Assembly (NCBI GenBank): GCA_021811625.1
Contig: JAJZNU010000004.1
Location: forward strand, 40,398 to 104,397
Length of the DNA stretch: 64,000 nt
Source of the DNA: a bacterium
GTDB taxonomy: Bacteria > Patescibacteriota > Saccharimonadia > Saccharimonadales > UBA4665
Direction: 5' to 3'
Part shown: in pieces, positions 36,639-44,946 of the stretch
Layout of the letters: each line of letters opens with the position of its first letter
Numbering within the stretch: position 1 is the stretch's first letter
Notes under the pieces: model-generated
What the model was told of the DNA's origin: nothing
The model's input: only the letters and a program-made list of their open reading frames with translations
Database searches by the model: none
Made by a program: the position numbers and the translations under genes

Positions 36639-38822
36639 ATGGCCAAGAAAAAAAGACAAACAAGGTCAAAGCGAAAGAAAGACACAGCAGAAAACTCTCC
36701 ATTTTGGAGACTGAGTGCTGCGACTTTGCTGATAGTCTTAGCCCTATTTATTCTTATCGGTGGTTTTGGGACCGGTGGTCCCTTGCCGAAGAATTTATTC
36801 CATGGAGCTTACTGGGTATTCGGCTGGGCGGCATTCTTGGTTCCGGTAGCATTGGTCTATTGGGGCGTCGTCAAGTTTGGCGAAGAAGAGCATCGTATCC
36901 CCTTGAATAAACTACTTAGTATGCTGGCTGTATTAGTATTCAGCTCTAGTTGGTTGTTCGCCGCTATGGCTAACAAGGATGCTTCAGGAGTCTGGAGCGG
37001 TGGACATGGTGGTAGCGTCGGGAAACTGGTGGGTGGAGTAGTCCTGGACGCCGTTGACAAATTACCGGCGGCACTGGTGTTTTTAATCTTCACGGTTTTT
37101 GCCCTATTTTTCGCTTTTGGCATATCGCCCCAAGTCCTATCGAAGTTAACTAAAGTATTCAGACGTCCAGATGACGCCAGCGATGGTGATACGGATCTAG
37201 CGACTCTCCGGGCTCGCAGTACATTCCAGCTTAATGAGGGCGTACCGGTTGAGCATCATGCTCCTGCGGCAAGGTTAGGCGGGATAAAAGACGCTGCTCA
37301 GAAAGTCACGTCAACCGACAGCAAGAGTGCCCTGACCCTGGCCAGTGATCCCGATTGGAAATTCCCCGGTGTTGATTTGCTTAATCAGAAACAGGACAAG
37401 GCCGACGCCGGCGATGTTGAAGGGAACGCCCGGATGATAAAGGAAACGTTGGCGAACTTTAACATTGATGTTGAAATGGAGGGGGCCAATATCGGCCCAC
37501 GGGTGACCCAGTACACCCTTAAGCCGCCTACTGGTGTTAAGCTCACCAAATTAACGGCGCTAGAGAACAACCTAGCGTTGGACCTCGCGGCACAATCCAT
37601 CCGCATAGAGGCTCCTATCCCAGGTAAGCGCGCTGTCGGGATAGAAGTGCCAAACGTTAAAGCGGCAACTGTGCGTATTAGTGCGCTTCTGCAGTCGCGC
37701 GAGTGGGCCGAGATGTCCAGCCCCTTAGGATTTGTAATAGGTAAAGACATAGCGGGTAACAGTGTCGTGGCTGATTTGGACAAAATGCCCCACCTGTTGA
37801 TTGCCGGACAGACTGGCTCCGGTAAATCGGTGATGATTAATACTGTTCTCACTAGCTTGTTGTACCGCAATACACCTAGTGATCTAAAACTTATAATGGT
37901 TGATCCTAAACAGGTTGAGCTAGCGCCGTATAATAATATGCCTCACCTGCTCAGCCCGGTTATTACCGAGCCAGAAAAGTGCATCAGCGCCTTGAAATGG
38001 TCGGTTGCCGAGATGGAACGCCGCTACCGAGCCTTGGCTGAAGCTGGAAAGCGCAATATTAACGAATACAACGGATTGAAGCAGACCGAAGGGATGCCGT
38101 ACATCGTCATCGTTATCGACGAACTGGCCGACCTAATGATGATGGCCGCCAGGGAGGTAGAGTCGTTAATCGTCAGAATTGCCCAAAAAGCCCGGGCGGT
38201 CGGTATACATCTAGTGCTGGCGACCCAGCGACCCAGCGTCGACGTCATCACCGGTCTCATAAAAGCTAACGTACCGGCGCGTATAGCCTTCACTACGGCC
38301 AGTCAGGTCGATAGTCGAACGATTATCGATCAAATAGGTGCCGAAAAACTACTAGGTCAGGGAGATATGTTGTTGTTGACCGCGGAAATGCCTAAGCCGA
38401 AGCGCGTTCAAGGTGCTTACATAGATGAAAGTGAAACCCACAAAGTCACTGACTTTATACGCATGCAGCGTCCACCACAGTATAACGAAGACATCATCAG
38501 TCAGCCGGTACAATTAAACGGTAAGGGTGGAATTGTTGCTGATTACGGCGGACAGGATACCGATGATGATATGTGGCGCGATGCGGTGCATGTTGTGCTA
38601 GAGGCCCGGAAAGCCAGCACTAGCTTATTGCAACGCCGCTTACGTATTGGATATGGACGAGCAGCAAGACTCATCGAAACCATGGAGGAACAGGGAATTA
38701 TCAGCCCGGCCGACGGCTCGCGGCCCAGGGAGGTTCTAGTCAAGAATATGGATGAAGTATTCTCATCCGACAATGATGTTTCCAGCCCCGAAGTCGAAGA
38801 AGTCGACGCCGAGATTGTCTGA
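36639..38822 (+). CDS. ftsK: DNA translocase FtsK/SpoIIIE
   Basis: A 727-aa protein. The N-terminal membrane part (about residues 25-180) holds four helices. The motor begins near 240; Walker A is AGQTGSGKSV near 390, and Walker B is VIVIDELADLMMM. The C-terminal gamma domain (TSLLQRRLRIGYGRAARLIE) is the winged helix that reads KOPS-like polarity sequences. It pumps chromosome DNA through the septum and activates Xer recombination; a Xer-type recombinase lies at 62196. TATAAT ends 10 nt before the ATG. Confidence 0.96.
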   Translation: MAKKKRQTRSKRKKDTAENSPFWRLSAATLLIVLALFILIGGFGTGGPLPKNLFHGAYWVFGWAAFLVPVALVYWGVVKFGEEEHRIPLNKLLSMLAVLVFSSSWLFAAMANKDASGVWSGGHGGSVGKLVGGVVLDAVDKLPAALVFLIFTVFALFFAFGISPQVLSKLTKVFRRPDDASDGDTDLATLRARSTFQLNEGVPVEHHAPAARLGGIKDAAQKVTSTDSKSALTLASDPDWKFPGVDLLNQKQDKADAGDVEGNARMIKETLANFNIDVEMEGANIGPRVTQYTLKPPTGVKLTKLTALENNLALDLAAQSIRIEAPIPGKRAVGIEVPNVKAATVRISALLQSREWAEMSSPLGFVIGKDIAGNSVVADLDKMPHLLIAGQTGSGKSVMINTVLTSLLYRNTPSDLKLIMVDPKQVELAPYNNMPHLLSPVITEPEKCISALKWSVAEMERRYRALAEAGKRNINEYNGLKQTEGMPYIVIVIDELADLMMMAAREVESLIVRIAQKARAVGIHLVLATQRPSVDVITGLIKANVPARIAFTTASQVDSRTIIDQIGAEKLLGQGDMLLLTAEMPKPKRVQGAYIDESETHKVTDFIRMQRPPQYNEDIISQPVQLNGKGGIVADYGGQDTDDDMWRDAVHVVLEARKASTSLLQRRLRIGYGRAARLIETMEEQGIISPADGSRPREVLVKNMDEVFSSDNDVSSPEVEEVDAEIV

Positions 38823-38856
38823 GCAAGACGGGTCGATATAACTACACTCCGACCTC

Positions 38857-38885
38857 TTGTGGTTTGGGCATAGTCAAGGTATAAT
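38857..38885 (+). promoter_or_regulatory. Promoter of the rpsF-ssb-rpsR operon
   Basis: TTGTGG, 17-bp spacer, TATAAT (38880-38885). It leaves a leader of about 108 nt before rpsF. Confidence 0.65.
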
Positions 38886-38905
38886 AGGGCTATCATAAAA
38901 CTCAA

Positions 38906-38992
38906 GCCCGCAGCTTTTGTATTGAATAGGCGTGTGGGCGTAGTTCCGTCTTCTTAGTTAAGCTAAGAAAGTACGGGATAAACCGAAGGAGG
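38906..38992 (+). promoter_or_regulatory. Structured rpsF leader, candidate S6:S18 autoregulatory RNA
   Basis: The first hairpin pairs GCCCGCA with TGTGGGC (38906-38939). The second pairs CCGT with ACGG outside and TTCTTAG with CTAAGAA inside (38946-38976), with an asymmetric internal loop. AAACCGAAGGAGG follows, with the ribosome-binding site 8 nt before the GTG. Leaders of rpsF in many bacteria bind an S6:S18 complex through a hairpin with a CCG element; the match here is by layout, not by covariance. Confidence 0.5.
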
Positions 38993-39000
38993 TAGTACGA

Positions 39001-39399
39001 GTGAATCAATACGAGGTAGCCGCCATATACGACCCAGATCTGGAAATAGATCTTAGTCAAGCAACGTCACGGGTAGAAAAAATTTTTACCGACAACGGCG
39101 GCAAAAACATAAAATCGGATAACTGGGGTAAGCGCAAGCTGGCTTACAAGATCAAGAAGCATGAGTCTGGCATATACGTTATCTATACGCTAGATATTCC
39201 AGCAAGCAGCGTCGGTAAGATTGAATCAACCCTTAATATTACCGATGAGATAATCCGCTTCCTTATCACGAAGCCGGATCTTAAGGCCATAGCCAAAGCA
39301 GAAGAGGCCAAGGCCGAGAAAATCAAGAAGGCGGCCGAGCGTGGTGAAAAATTAGGTGTCGACAATGACGCTAAGACCGCCGAAGAGGAGGATAGCTAG
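39001..39399 (+). CDS. rpsF: Ribosomal protein S6
   Basis: A 132-aa protein from a GTG start with AAGGAGG 8 nt upstream. YEVAAIYDPDLEIDLSQATS, NWGKRKLAYKIKKHESGIYV and IRFLITKPD are S6 signatures. The C-terminal ~35 residues are a charged Ala/Lys/Glu tail. S6 pairs with S18 on the platform of the 30S subunit; rpsR lies two genes downstream. Confidence 0.95.
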   Translation: MNQYEVAAIYDPDLEIDLSQATSRVEKIFTDNGGKNIKSDNWGKRKLAYKIKKHESGIYVIYTLDIPASSVGKIESTLNITDEIIRFLITKPDLKAIAKAEEAKAEKIKKAAERGEKLGVDNDAKTAEEEDS

Positions 39400-39497
39400 T
39401 CCCGCGAGGCAGTAAAACGATTGGTAAAACTTATCTTTAGGCAACTATAAGATTAAGGTACCTCCAGTCAGCCTTTTAAGAAAGCAAGGAGAATATT

Positions 39498-39995
39498 ATG
39501 GCAAAAAGCGTAAATCAAGTCATCTTAATGGGGAATTTAACCCGAGACCCGGAACTCCGGCAGACCCCCAATGGTCAAACTGTGTGTTCTTTCGGTCTGG
39601 CGCTTAACCGCAGTTATAAGGACTCAACCGGGGAGTGGAAAGAAGCAACCGATTTTGTAGATATCGTAGCGTGGGCGACTCTTGGAGAGCGAGTAGCTCA
39701 ATACCTGACTAAGGGGCGACGCTGTTTGGTACAGGGGCGTCTACAGTATCGCTCTTGGGAGCAAGACGGTCAGAAACGAAGTAAGCTAGAAGTTATCGCC
39801 AATGATGTAACATTCTTAGATAGCCGGGGTGGTGGTGATGACGCCGGGAGTGCCTCTAGCGCAGTCGGCAGCGATACGACACCTTCAGGCGCTCCATCGA
39901 CTAAACCAAAACCAAGCAAGAAGAGTGATGATGACGAGGTAACCATTGAGGACATTGGTGACGAGCCGATCAATCTCGATGAAATACCGTTCTAA
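39498..39995 (+). CDS. ssb: Single-stranded DNA-binding protein
   Basis: A 165-aa protein. The OB fold has VNQVILMGNLTRDPELRQTP, FVDIVAWATLGERVAQYLTK and VQGRLQYRSWEQDGQKRSKL. A Gly/Ser/Pro linker leads to the acidic tip INLDEIPF (standard DDIPF), which recruits repair partners. It lies between rpsF and rpsR, the classical order, with AAGGAG before the ATG. Confidence 0.96.
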   Translation: MAKSVNQVILMGNLTRDPELRQTPNGQTVCSFGLALNRSYKDSTGEWKEATDFVDIVAWATLGERVAQYLTKGRRCLVQGRLQYRSWEQDGQKRSKLEVIANDVTFLDSRGGGDDAGSASSAVGSDTTPSGAPSTKPKPSKKSDDDEVTIEDIGDEPINLDEIPF

Positions 39996-40041
39996 AACAC
40001 ACCAAAGTATAGGAATAATATAGGCAGGAGACACTATAGAC

Positions 40042-40245
40042 ATGGCAAAAATATTTAAAAACCGAACTGACGTAGCCTATTTTGACTACAAAGACTACAA
40101 GACCCTACAACGCTACGTAAATATCTATGGGCAGATAGAAACCAGAAAGAAAACAGGGCTTAGCGAGACTCAACAACGCCAACTGGCCAAGGCTATCAAA
40201 CGTGCTCGTCATCTGGCGCTATTGCCATTTGTAGCTAACAGCTAA
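40042..40245 (+). CDS. rpsR: Ribosomal protein S18
   Basis: A 67-aa protein with [20 protein letters not shown], the [20 protein letters not shown] motif and HLALLPFV. These correspond to 'idYkd...L..fis..GKI.pRr.tg....qr.la.aIKrAR.lallPy'. It has standard length and lies in the rpsF-ssb-rpsR operon. Confidence 0.94.
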   Translation: MAKIFKNRTDVAYFDYKDYKTLQRYVNIYGQIETRKKTGLSETQQRQLAKAIKRARHLALLPFVANS

Positions 40246-40285
40246 TCATTTCTAAAACCTTAAAGCTTCCAGTGGAGAAATTACC

Positions 40286-40849
40286 ATGGCCTTATCTATA
40301 ACCGATTTAAAAAAGGGTACTATCTTTCAGCTCGATGGTGTACCTTACCGGGTCGTTGAGTACGCCCAAAAAGTCATGGGGCGCGGCGGCTCTATTGTTA
40401 ATGTCCGGATAAAAAGTTTATTGGATGGTCGAGTGCTGGAAAAAACTTTTAAGGGCAGCGAACAAATCGATAGTGCCGATGTCTATAGCCAGACGGTTCA
40501 GTATCTGTATAACGATGGCCAAAAATATTACTTTATGGATGGGGTTACGTTTGAGCAGTTTGAAATTGGCAGTGACATTATGGCCGACCAAGCTGGTTAC
40601 ATCAAGGAAGGTGATCAGCTGCAGCTCCAGATGTTCGACGGCCGCCCGATAAATGTTGAATTACCAAAAAGCGTTCCCTTGAAGGTTACCTATACGGAAT
40701 CGGTCGTCAGGGGAGATACTACATCGAGTGTCCTTAAAGATGCCGAAGTGGAAACCGGCGTACACGTTAGAGTACCGGCTTTCATTAAAACCAACGACAT
40801 TATCAAGGTGGATACCCGTACCGGCGAATACTTGGAACGAGCCAAGTAG
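40286..40849 (+). CDS. efp: Elongation factor P, arginine-tip variant
   Basis: A 187-aa, three-domain protein of standard length: ITDLKKGTIFQLDGVPYRVV, PINVELPKSVPLKVTYTES and VHVRVPAFIKTNDIIKVDTR TGEY at the end. The tip of domain I, normally PGKGGA with a modified Lys, reads MGRGGS, placing Arg33 where Lys34 is expected. Arg-tip EF-Ps in proteobacteria are rhamnosylated by EarP; no such enzyme is in the window. It relieves ribosome stalling at polyproline, relevant given the Pro-rich DHH-like protein. Confidence 0.94.
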   Translation: MALSITDLKKGTIFQLDGVPYRVVEYAQKVMGRGGSIVNVRIKSLLDGRVLEKTFKGSEQIDSADVYSQTVQYLYNDGQKYYFMDGVTFEQFEIGSDIMADQAGYIKEGDQLQLQMFDGRPINVELPKSVPLKVTYTESVVRGDTTSSVLKDAEVETGVHVRVPAFIKTNDIIKVDTRTGEYLERAK

Positions 40850-40927
40850 TTTAAACTGATCATCTTAAGCTCAAAGAACACGTTTCAATTTTTAAATCGG
40901 TCCTTGAAATGGTAATCTGATAATTAG

Positions 40928-41632
40928 ATGAGATATTTTAAATCTCGGCTTGAGGCTGGTAGTCTGCTCGCCGAGCAAATTGTCCCGAAGTACAATCACA
41001 AAACCTGTGCGGTTGTAGCTCTTAGCGACGGCAGTGTCATGGTAGGAGCGCAAATTGCACTTGGACTGAAGTGTGTTTTAACAATGTTGCTCACCGAGTC
41101 GATCGTTCTTCCTCGAGAGAACGAAGCGGCGGCAGTCGTCGGGCAAGATGGCCAGATGGTGTATAACGCGCTGTATTCAACGGGCGAAATTGAAGAACTT
41201 CAAGGTGAATTTCGCAATTACATCGAAGGTCAGCGCATTGAAAAGATCCATCAGATGAATACTCTTCTCAAGAGCGGCAACCTGATCCGAAGAGACCTGT
41301 TGACTGGGCACAATGTCATTCTGGTCTCGGACGGTTTGAATGATGGATCGACCCTCGATGCCGCAGCCGATTTCATGAAATCGGTACCAATGACACGCCT
41401 AATAGTGGCTACACCTCTTGCCAGCGTATCGGCCGTTGACCGTATGCATGTGTTAGCTGACGAAATATTTTGTATCGATGTGGTAACCGACTACATTAGC
41501 ACGTCCCATTATTACGAGACGCAAGACGTACCTGATCACGACGCAGTTGTGAGAACAATCCAGAGTGTCGTTCGTAACTGGCGTCAGCCTCCTATAGCCA
41601 ACAATACGAATCAATCGACATCTTCTAAATAG
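40928..41632 (+). CDS. Phosphoribosyltransferase-like protein
   Basis: A 234-aa type I PRTase fold: KSRLEAGSLLAEQIVPKYNH at the N-terminus and the PRPP loop VILVSDGLNDGSTLDAAADF (consensus VILVDDGiaTG.T). The first acidic residue of the PRPP motif is Ser. The hood region IVLPRENEAAAVVGQDGQMV is distinct from known purine or pyrimidine PRTases. The substrate is unknown; a regulatory role is possible. TAATCT with upstream TG lies 9 nt before the ATG. It overlaps the convergent Crp-family gene by 22 bp. Confidence 0.72.
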   Translation: MRYFKSRLEAGSLLAEQIVPKYNHKTCAVVALSDGSVMVGAQIALGLKCVLTMLLTESIVLPRENEAAAVVGQDGQMVYNALYSTGEIEELQGEFRNYIEGQRIEKIHQMNTLLKSGNLIRRDLLTGHNVILVSDGLNDGSTLDAAADFMKSVPMTRLIVATPLASVSAVDRMHVLADEIFCIDVVTDYISTSHYYETQDVPDHDAVVRTIQSVVRNWRQPPIANNTNQSTSSK

Positions 41633-42270
41633 CGACGAAGCTTCTCGGTATCCTTGAGAGTGATAATAAGCTGTTCGTTATACAGGAGGCCTTTTCGCTC
41701 GAGATGGGCAATCTCTCGACTAGTGGTCTCTCTCGTGGAGTTTATCGAACTGGCAATGTCCTGGTGGCGGAGGGGAACGCTTATAACCAAGCCTTCGGCC
41801 GACGGTTTTCCGAAGCGTTGAGCCATACCTAAAAGAAAGGAGATCAGGCGTTCGCGCACCGTTCGGTACTCCAGATTAAGGATGCGCAACGAATGCAATC
41901 TATACATATCGGTCAACATGTCAACCAGAGGTAGTGCGGCAGCAGGGTTGGTCTTAACAAAGTCTAAAAAATTTTCCCTGGAGACTTGCCATGCGGTTGA
42001 TGGCTGAAGCGCTTCATAGATAATGTGCCTATTTTCTCCGGTTATGGCCCAGGTAAGACCAAGTATGTCTCCAGCTTTACGAATAATTAAAAGATTCTCT
42101 TCACCATACTTGGTTATGTCGTACGCCTTTACTAACCCCGACTCTACGTAAAATACTCCCGGTCTATCGCTTCCAGGACGGACCACAAACTCGCCCTTGT
42201 CGTAACTAATCAACCTTCCATTCCGGAAAAAGTCCACCAGAATCTCAAAATCGCTATTGGTGGTCAACAT
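41611..42270 (-). CDS. Crp/Fnr-family transcription regulator
   Basis: A 219-aa protein from the ATG at 42270, preferred because TGCCATAAT lies 6 nt upstream; the track starts six codons earlier. Residues 10-115 form the cyclic-nucleotide-binding fold (FVVRPGSDRPGVFYVESGLV KAY, ILGLTWAITGE). A dimer helix follows, then the winged HTH (LRHQDIASSINSTRETTSRE IAHLERKGLL). The Arg/Ser pair of cAMP binding (RxS) is not evident and there are no Fnr cysteines, so the ligand is unknown. It faces the PH-domain gene divergently and could regulate it. Confidence 0.85.
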   Translation of the reverse strand: MLTTNSDFEILVDFFRNGRLISYDKGEFVVRPGSDRPGVFYVESGLVKAYDITKYGEENLLIIRKAGDILGLTWAITGENRHIIYEALQPSTAWQVSRENFLDFVKTNPAAALPLVDMLTDMYRLHSLRILNLEYRTVRERLISFLLGMAQRFGKPSAEGLVISVPLRHQDIASSINSTRETTSREIAHLERKGLLYNEQLIITLKDTEKLRRYLEDVD

Positions 42271-42340
42271 GTCTAGATTATGGCACAACGACTCAGGTTA
42301 ATAAATGTACCTGAATTATTCTAAATGGATAGACATCAAC

Positions 42341-42353
42341 TCACAGAGTGTGA
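42341..42353. promoter_or_regulatory. Palindrome TCACA-GAG-TGTGA in the Crp/PH intergenic region
   Basis: Half sites TCACA and TGTGA are those of Crp-type boxes but in the inverted order and with a 3-bp spacer. It lies about 60 bp from the Crp-family start. A site for the neighbouring regulator is possible but unproven. Confidence 0.3.
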
Positions 42354-42494
42354 TGAATATCTTCCTCGAGGTGTGACTGAACTTACTGCCTCTTATTGCC
42401 GTCAGGCCTATTATCGGGGTATCATCCTTCTTCAATCTGGAGGCCTTAGGGAGAGGGGAGTGGATTCATAGTGAGGCGAAGGGGGCGATGAAAT

Positions 42495-43169
42495 ATGATA
42501 GCGATGCACAATTTGCAGTCTCAGCTAAAAAATAGTGGCTCCGATTTCCATTATTGGGGTAGGGGTGAAATCAAGGAGTTAGCTGAGGTTTTAGCACCCG
42601 ACGAAGTTATACATAAGTGTGTTAACGGTCATTACGTCGGGGGATTTGCGATGCTCGTGGCAACTAACCGGCGCCTAATTCTAGTTGACCGCAAACCCAT
42701 GTATCTAACAATCGAGGCTATTTGGTATGACAAGATTGGACAAGTCGATTACAACCATCGCCTCCTTAACGCTACGATTTGTATCTCGACGCCGAATAAG
42801 GACCTAACTTTCACGAGCTGGAGTCATGCTAGCATGCGAGATATTATGATGCATACGCAAGAGAAGATGGTTGAGGCTAAGGCCAAGACTGGCCCGACAA
42901 CTAATCAACCAACTTATGAGGAATCACCACAGCCGGCAATAGATCAGTCGATTTCACCCAACACGCCTCGGGCCGATGAGCAAATGACTCCAAGGGACTT
43001 CCCGACTTGGGCGGCCCAGAGTACACCTAGCGCGAATGTTGGGCGTGTCGATGGCCGCCGATTATCATTTCCGGTCGTTCTGCCGGATAAGCTGACCCTC
43101 TACGCGGCTACCAGGGTACCATTCTCCAGGCGTCGTCGATTAAGAAACGTCGAAGATATTACGTATTGA
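42495..43169 (+). CDS. Bacterial PH-domain protein
   Basis: A 224-aa protein. Residues 15-125 fit a bacterial PH (YokE/bPH-like) domain: VLAPDEVIHKCVNGHYVGGF, AMLVATNRRLILVDRK, EAIWYDKIGQVDY and the capping helix HASMRDIMMHTQEKM. The C-terminal ~95 residues are polar and probably disordered. No membrane helix is present. Its role is unknown; YokE-type domains bind partners rather than lipids. It ends 11 bp inside the convergent ychF gene. Confidence 0.72.
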   Translation: MIAMHNLQSQLKNSGSDFHYWGRGEIKELAEVLAPDEVIHKCVNGHYVGGFAMLVATNRRLILVDRKPMYLTIEAIWYDKIGQVDYNHRLLNATICISTPNKDLTFTSWSHASMRDIMMHTQEKMVEAKAKTGPTTNQPTYEESPQPAIDQSISPNTPRADEQMTPRDFPTWAAQSTPSANVGRVDGRRLSFPVVLPDKLTLYAATRVPFSRRRRLRNVEDITY

Positions 43170-44244
43170 AACGGAACTCTACAACATCGTTGGGCTGCAT
43201 GATATAAGTTTTTCCTTCAGTGCGGACTTTACCAGCAGCTCTGGCGGCCGGCAGCGAGCCAGCTTTAATGAGGTCTTCATAATCGACCACCTCGGCAGCT
43301 ATGAAGCCATGCTGGAAATCGCTGTGGATAACCCCGGCAGCTTGCGGGGCTGTAGCACCGGCCGGTATCGTCCAAGCTCGGACTTCTGTTGCTCCTGCGG
43401 TCAAAAAACTTTGTAAACCCAAGGTGTTGTACGCAGTTTTAATGAGTTGCATCAAACCCGATTCGCTTTGCTCGTAGCTGGCTAGTAGCTCCAAACGATC
43501 ATCCTCGTCCAGCCCCCGGAGTTGATCCTCTAACTTGGCGCAAATATAAAGAGCCGGAGCAGGCCTGACAAGTTTTTTTAGTTCTTCCAGCTGAGAACTG
43601 TTCCCGAGTTGAATTTCGTCAACATTGAAGACATAAATAATTGGCTTAGCGGTCAATAACTGGAGCTCCTTATACTCACCTATTCTAGACGTTAAATCCG
43701 GTGCTGAAAAGAGCGGCTTCCCGGTGTCCAGAATTGATCTTGCCTCTTCTAACACAGCAACTAACGGCACTAACTTAGGATTAGCCTTGGCTTCCTTTTC
43801 TAGCTTGGGGAGGCGGGAATTAAGGGTTTGTAAATCCGCGAGCACTAGTTCGGTATTGACGATTTCTATATCCCTCAGCGGGTCAGGTGCAGAATCGACA
43901 TGCTGAACATCCGGGTCGGCAAAGGAGCGAACAACATGTATTACGGCATTGGTATTACGGATATGACTCAAGAAAAGATTGCCCAGACCCTCTCCCTTCG
44001 AAGCACCAGCAACCAAGCCGGCGATATCAACAAAGGTTACTATGGCTGGTTTAACCGGGGCGTTGTTATACATTTTGCTCAACCGTCCCAATCGGGCATC
44101 GGGAACTGCGACAACACCGGTGTTGGGCTCGATGGTGGCAAACGGGTAATTAGCCGCCAAGACATTATTATCCGTAAGGGCATTAAAAAGAGTCGATTTA
44201 CCGACGTTTGGTAGACCGACGATCCCACAACTAATACTGCTCAT
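43159..44244 (-). CDS. ychF: Ribosome-binding ATPase YchF
   Basis: A 361-aa Obg-family P-loop protein of standard length. G1 is GIVGLPNVGKSTLFNALTD, G3 is DIAGLVAGASKGEGLGNLFL and G4-like is YVFNVDE (NVDE rather than NKxD, the reason YchF prefers ATP). The C-terminal TGS domain contains AWTIPAGATAPQAAGVIHSD and the final QPNDVVEFRFN. It binds ribosomes and is linked to stress responses. Confidence 0.95.
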   Translation of the reverse strand: MSSISCGIVGLPNVGKSTLFNALTDNNVLAANYPFATIEPNTGVVAVPDARLGRLSKMYNNAPVKPAIVTFVDIAGLVAGASKGEGLGNLFLSHIRNTNAVIHVVRSFADPDVQHVDSAPDPLRDIEIVNTELVLADLQTLNSRLPKLEKEAKANPKLVPLVAVLEEARSILDTGKPLFSAPDLTSRIGEYKELQLLTAKPIIYVFNVDEIQLGNSSQLEELKKLVRPAPALYICAKLEDQLRGLDEDDRLELLASYEQSESGLMQLIKTAYNTLGLQSFLTAGATEVRAWTIPAGATAPQAAGVIHSDFQHGFIAAEVVDYEDLIKAGSLPAARAAGKVRTEGKTYIMQPNDVVEFRFNT

Positions 44245-44261
44245 GTTTTCTTACGGATACC

Positions 44262-44684
44262 TTAGCTAACATCATCTAATGATTTAATACTAATCCCGTC
44301 AACTTTCACTTTTAATAGCTCGTGGTCATTGGTCCAGAATTCAGTTGCTTTTACATTCAAGGCTGTTGCTAAATGAATTGAGTCTATGTTTTTAAGTTTT
44401 GCCCCAACCTCGGCACAAAGTTCAGCCGCTTTGTCCGCAATATCCTCGGAAACACTTACGAATGAAATAAACCCAAAACCAGACAAGAATTGTTTAGTTT
44501 TCTCACCTATTTCCTCAGATACTTGATAGGGTTGATGCAAAATTTCAGTTCGAGCTATAGTCGATAAGTATACCGAGTCTCCAGTATTCTCAAGTCTTTT
44601 TAGTAAATCTAGAGCACGCTTTGAGAACGGGCTGTCGTCATCAAGTACGTAGATAAGTATATTAGAGTCCAGTGCGACTATCAT
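44262..44684 (-). CDS. PIN-domain toxin (VapC-like)
   Basis: A 140-aa protein. The acidic metal-binding residues of PIN nucleases are all visible: D6 in ALDSNILIYVLD, the Glu in IARTEIL, the Asp in NIDSIHLATAL and the Asp in FWTNDHEL. It likely cleaves RNA. The start overlaps the antitoxin stop (TAATG), the usual coupling of toxin-antitoxin pairs. Confidence 0.88.
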   Translation of the reverse strand: MIVALDSNILIYVLDDDSPFSKRALDLLKRLENTGDSVYLSTIARTEILHQPYQVSEEIGEKTKQFLSGFGFISFVSVSEDIADKAAELCAEVGAKLKNIDSIHLATALNVKATEFWTNDHELLKVKVDGISIKSLDDVS

Positions 44685-44911
44685 TACTCTTGGTCTCTCC
44701 GATTTCTTAGTAACTCAGCGGGGTCGCCATGACTTGTCCAGATGCCCCTAAGAGCACCGATATTTTGATGCCATACTGGCTTAGTTGATATAACAATATC
44801 ACCACTATCATTAACAGTAGGGTAGAGCTTCATACCTGGTTTGATGCCAGCCTTTTGGCGTATCAGTCTCGGAATAACAATTTGATTCTTGCTTGAAACG
44901 GTTGTAGTCAT
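44684..44911 (-). CDS. AbrB/SpoVT-type antitoxin (VapB-like)
   Basis: The start is set at the ATG 44911, giving 75 aa and the classic swapped-hairpin opening MTTTVSSKNQIVIPRLIRQK AGIKPGMKL. The longer track ORF would run through the promoter. The C-terminal part (VWHQNIGALRGIWTSHGDPA ELL) would bind and neutralise the PIN toxin. Such antitoxins repress their own promoter. Confidence 0.85.
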   Translation of the reverse strand: MTTTVSSKNQIVIPRLIRQKAGIKPGMKLYPTVNDSGDIVISTKPVWHQNIGALRGIWTSHGDPAELLRNRRDQE

Positions 44912-44917
44912 ACATAT

Positions 44918-44946
44918 AGTATACTTTACATAATTAAAAAAGTAAA
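44918..44946 (-). promoter_or_regulatory. Toxin-antitoxin promoter with palindromic operator
   Basis: Minus-strand TTTACT, 17-bp spacer, TATACT; the -10 lies inside the palindrome AGTATACT. Only 6 nt separate it from the antitoxin ATG, so the mRNA should be leaderless. The palindrome is a natural operator for the AbrB-type protein. Confidence 0.6.
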
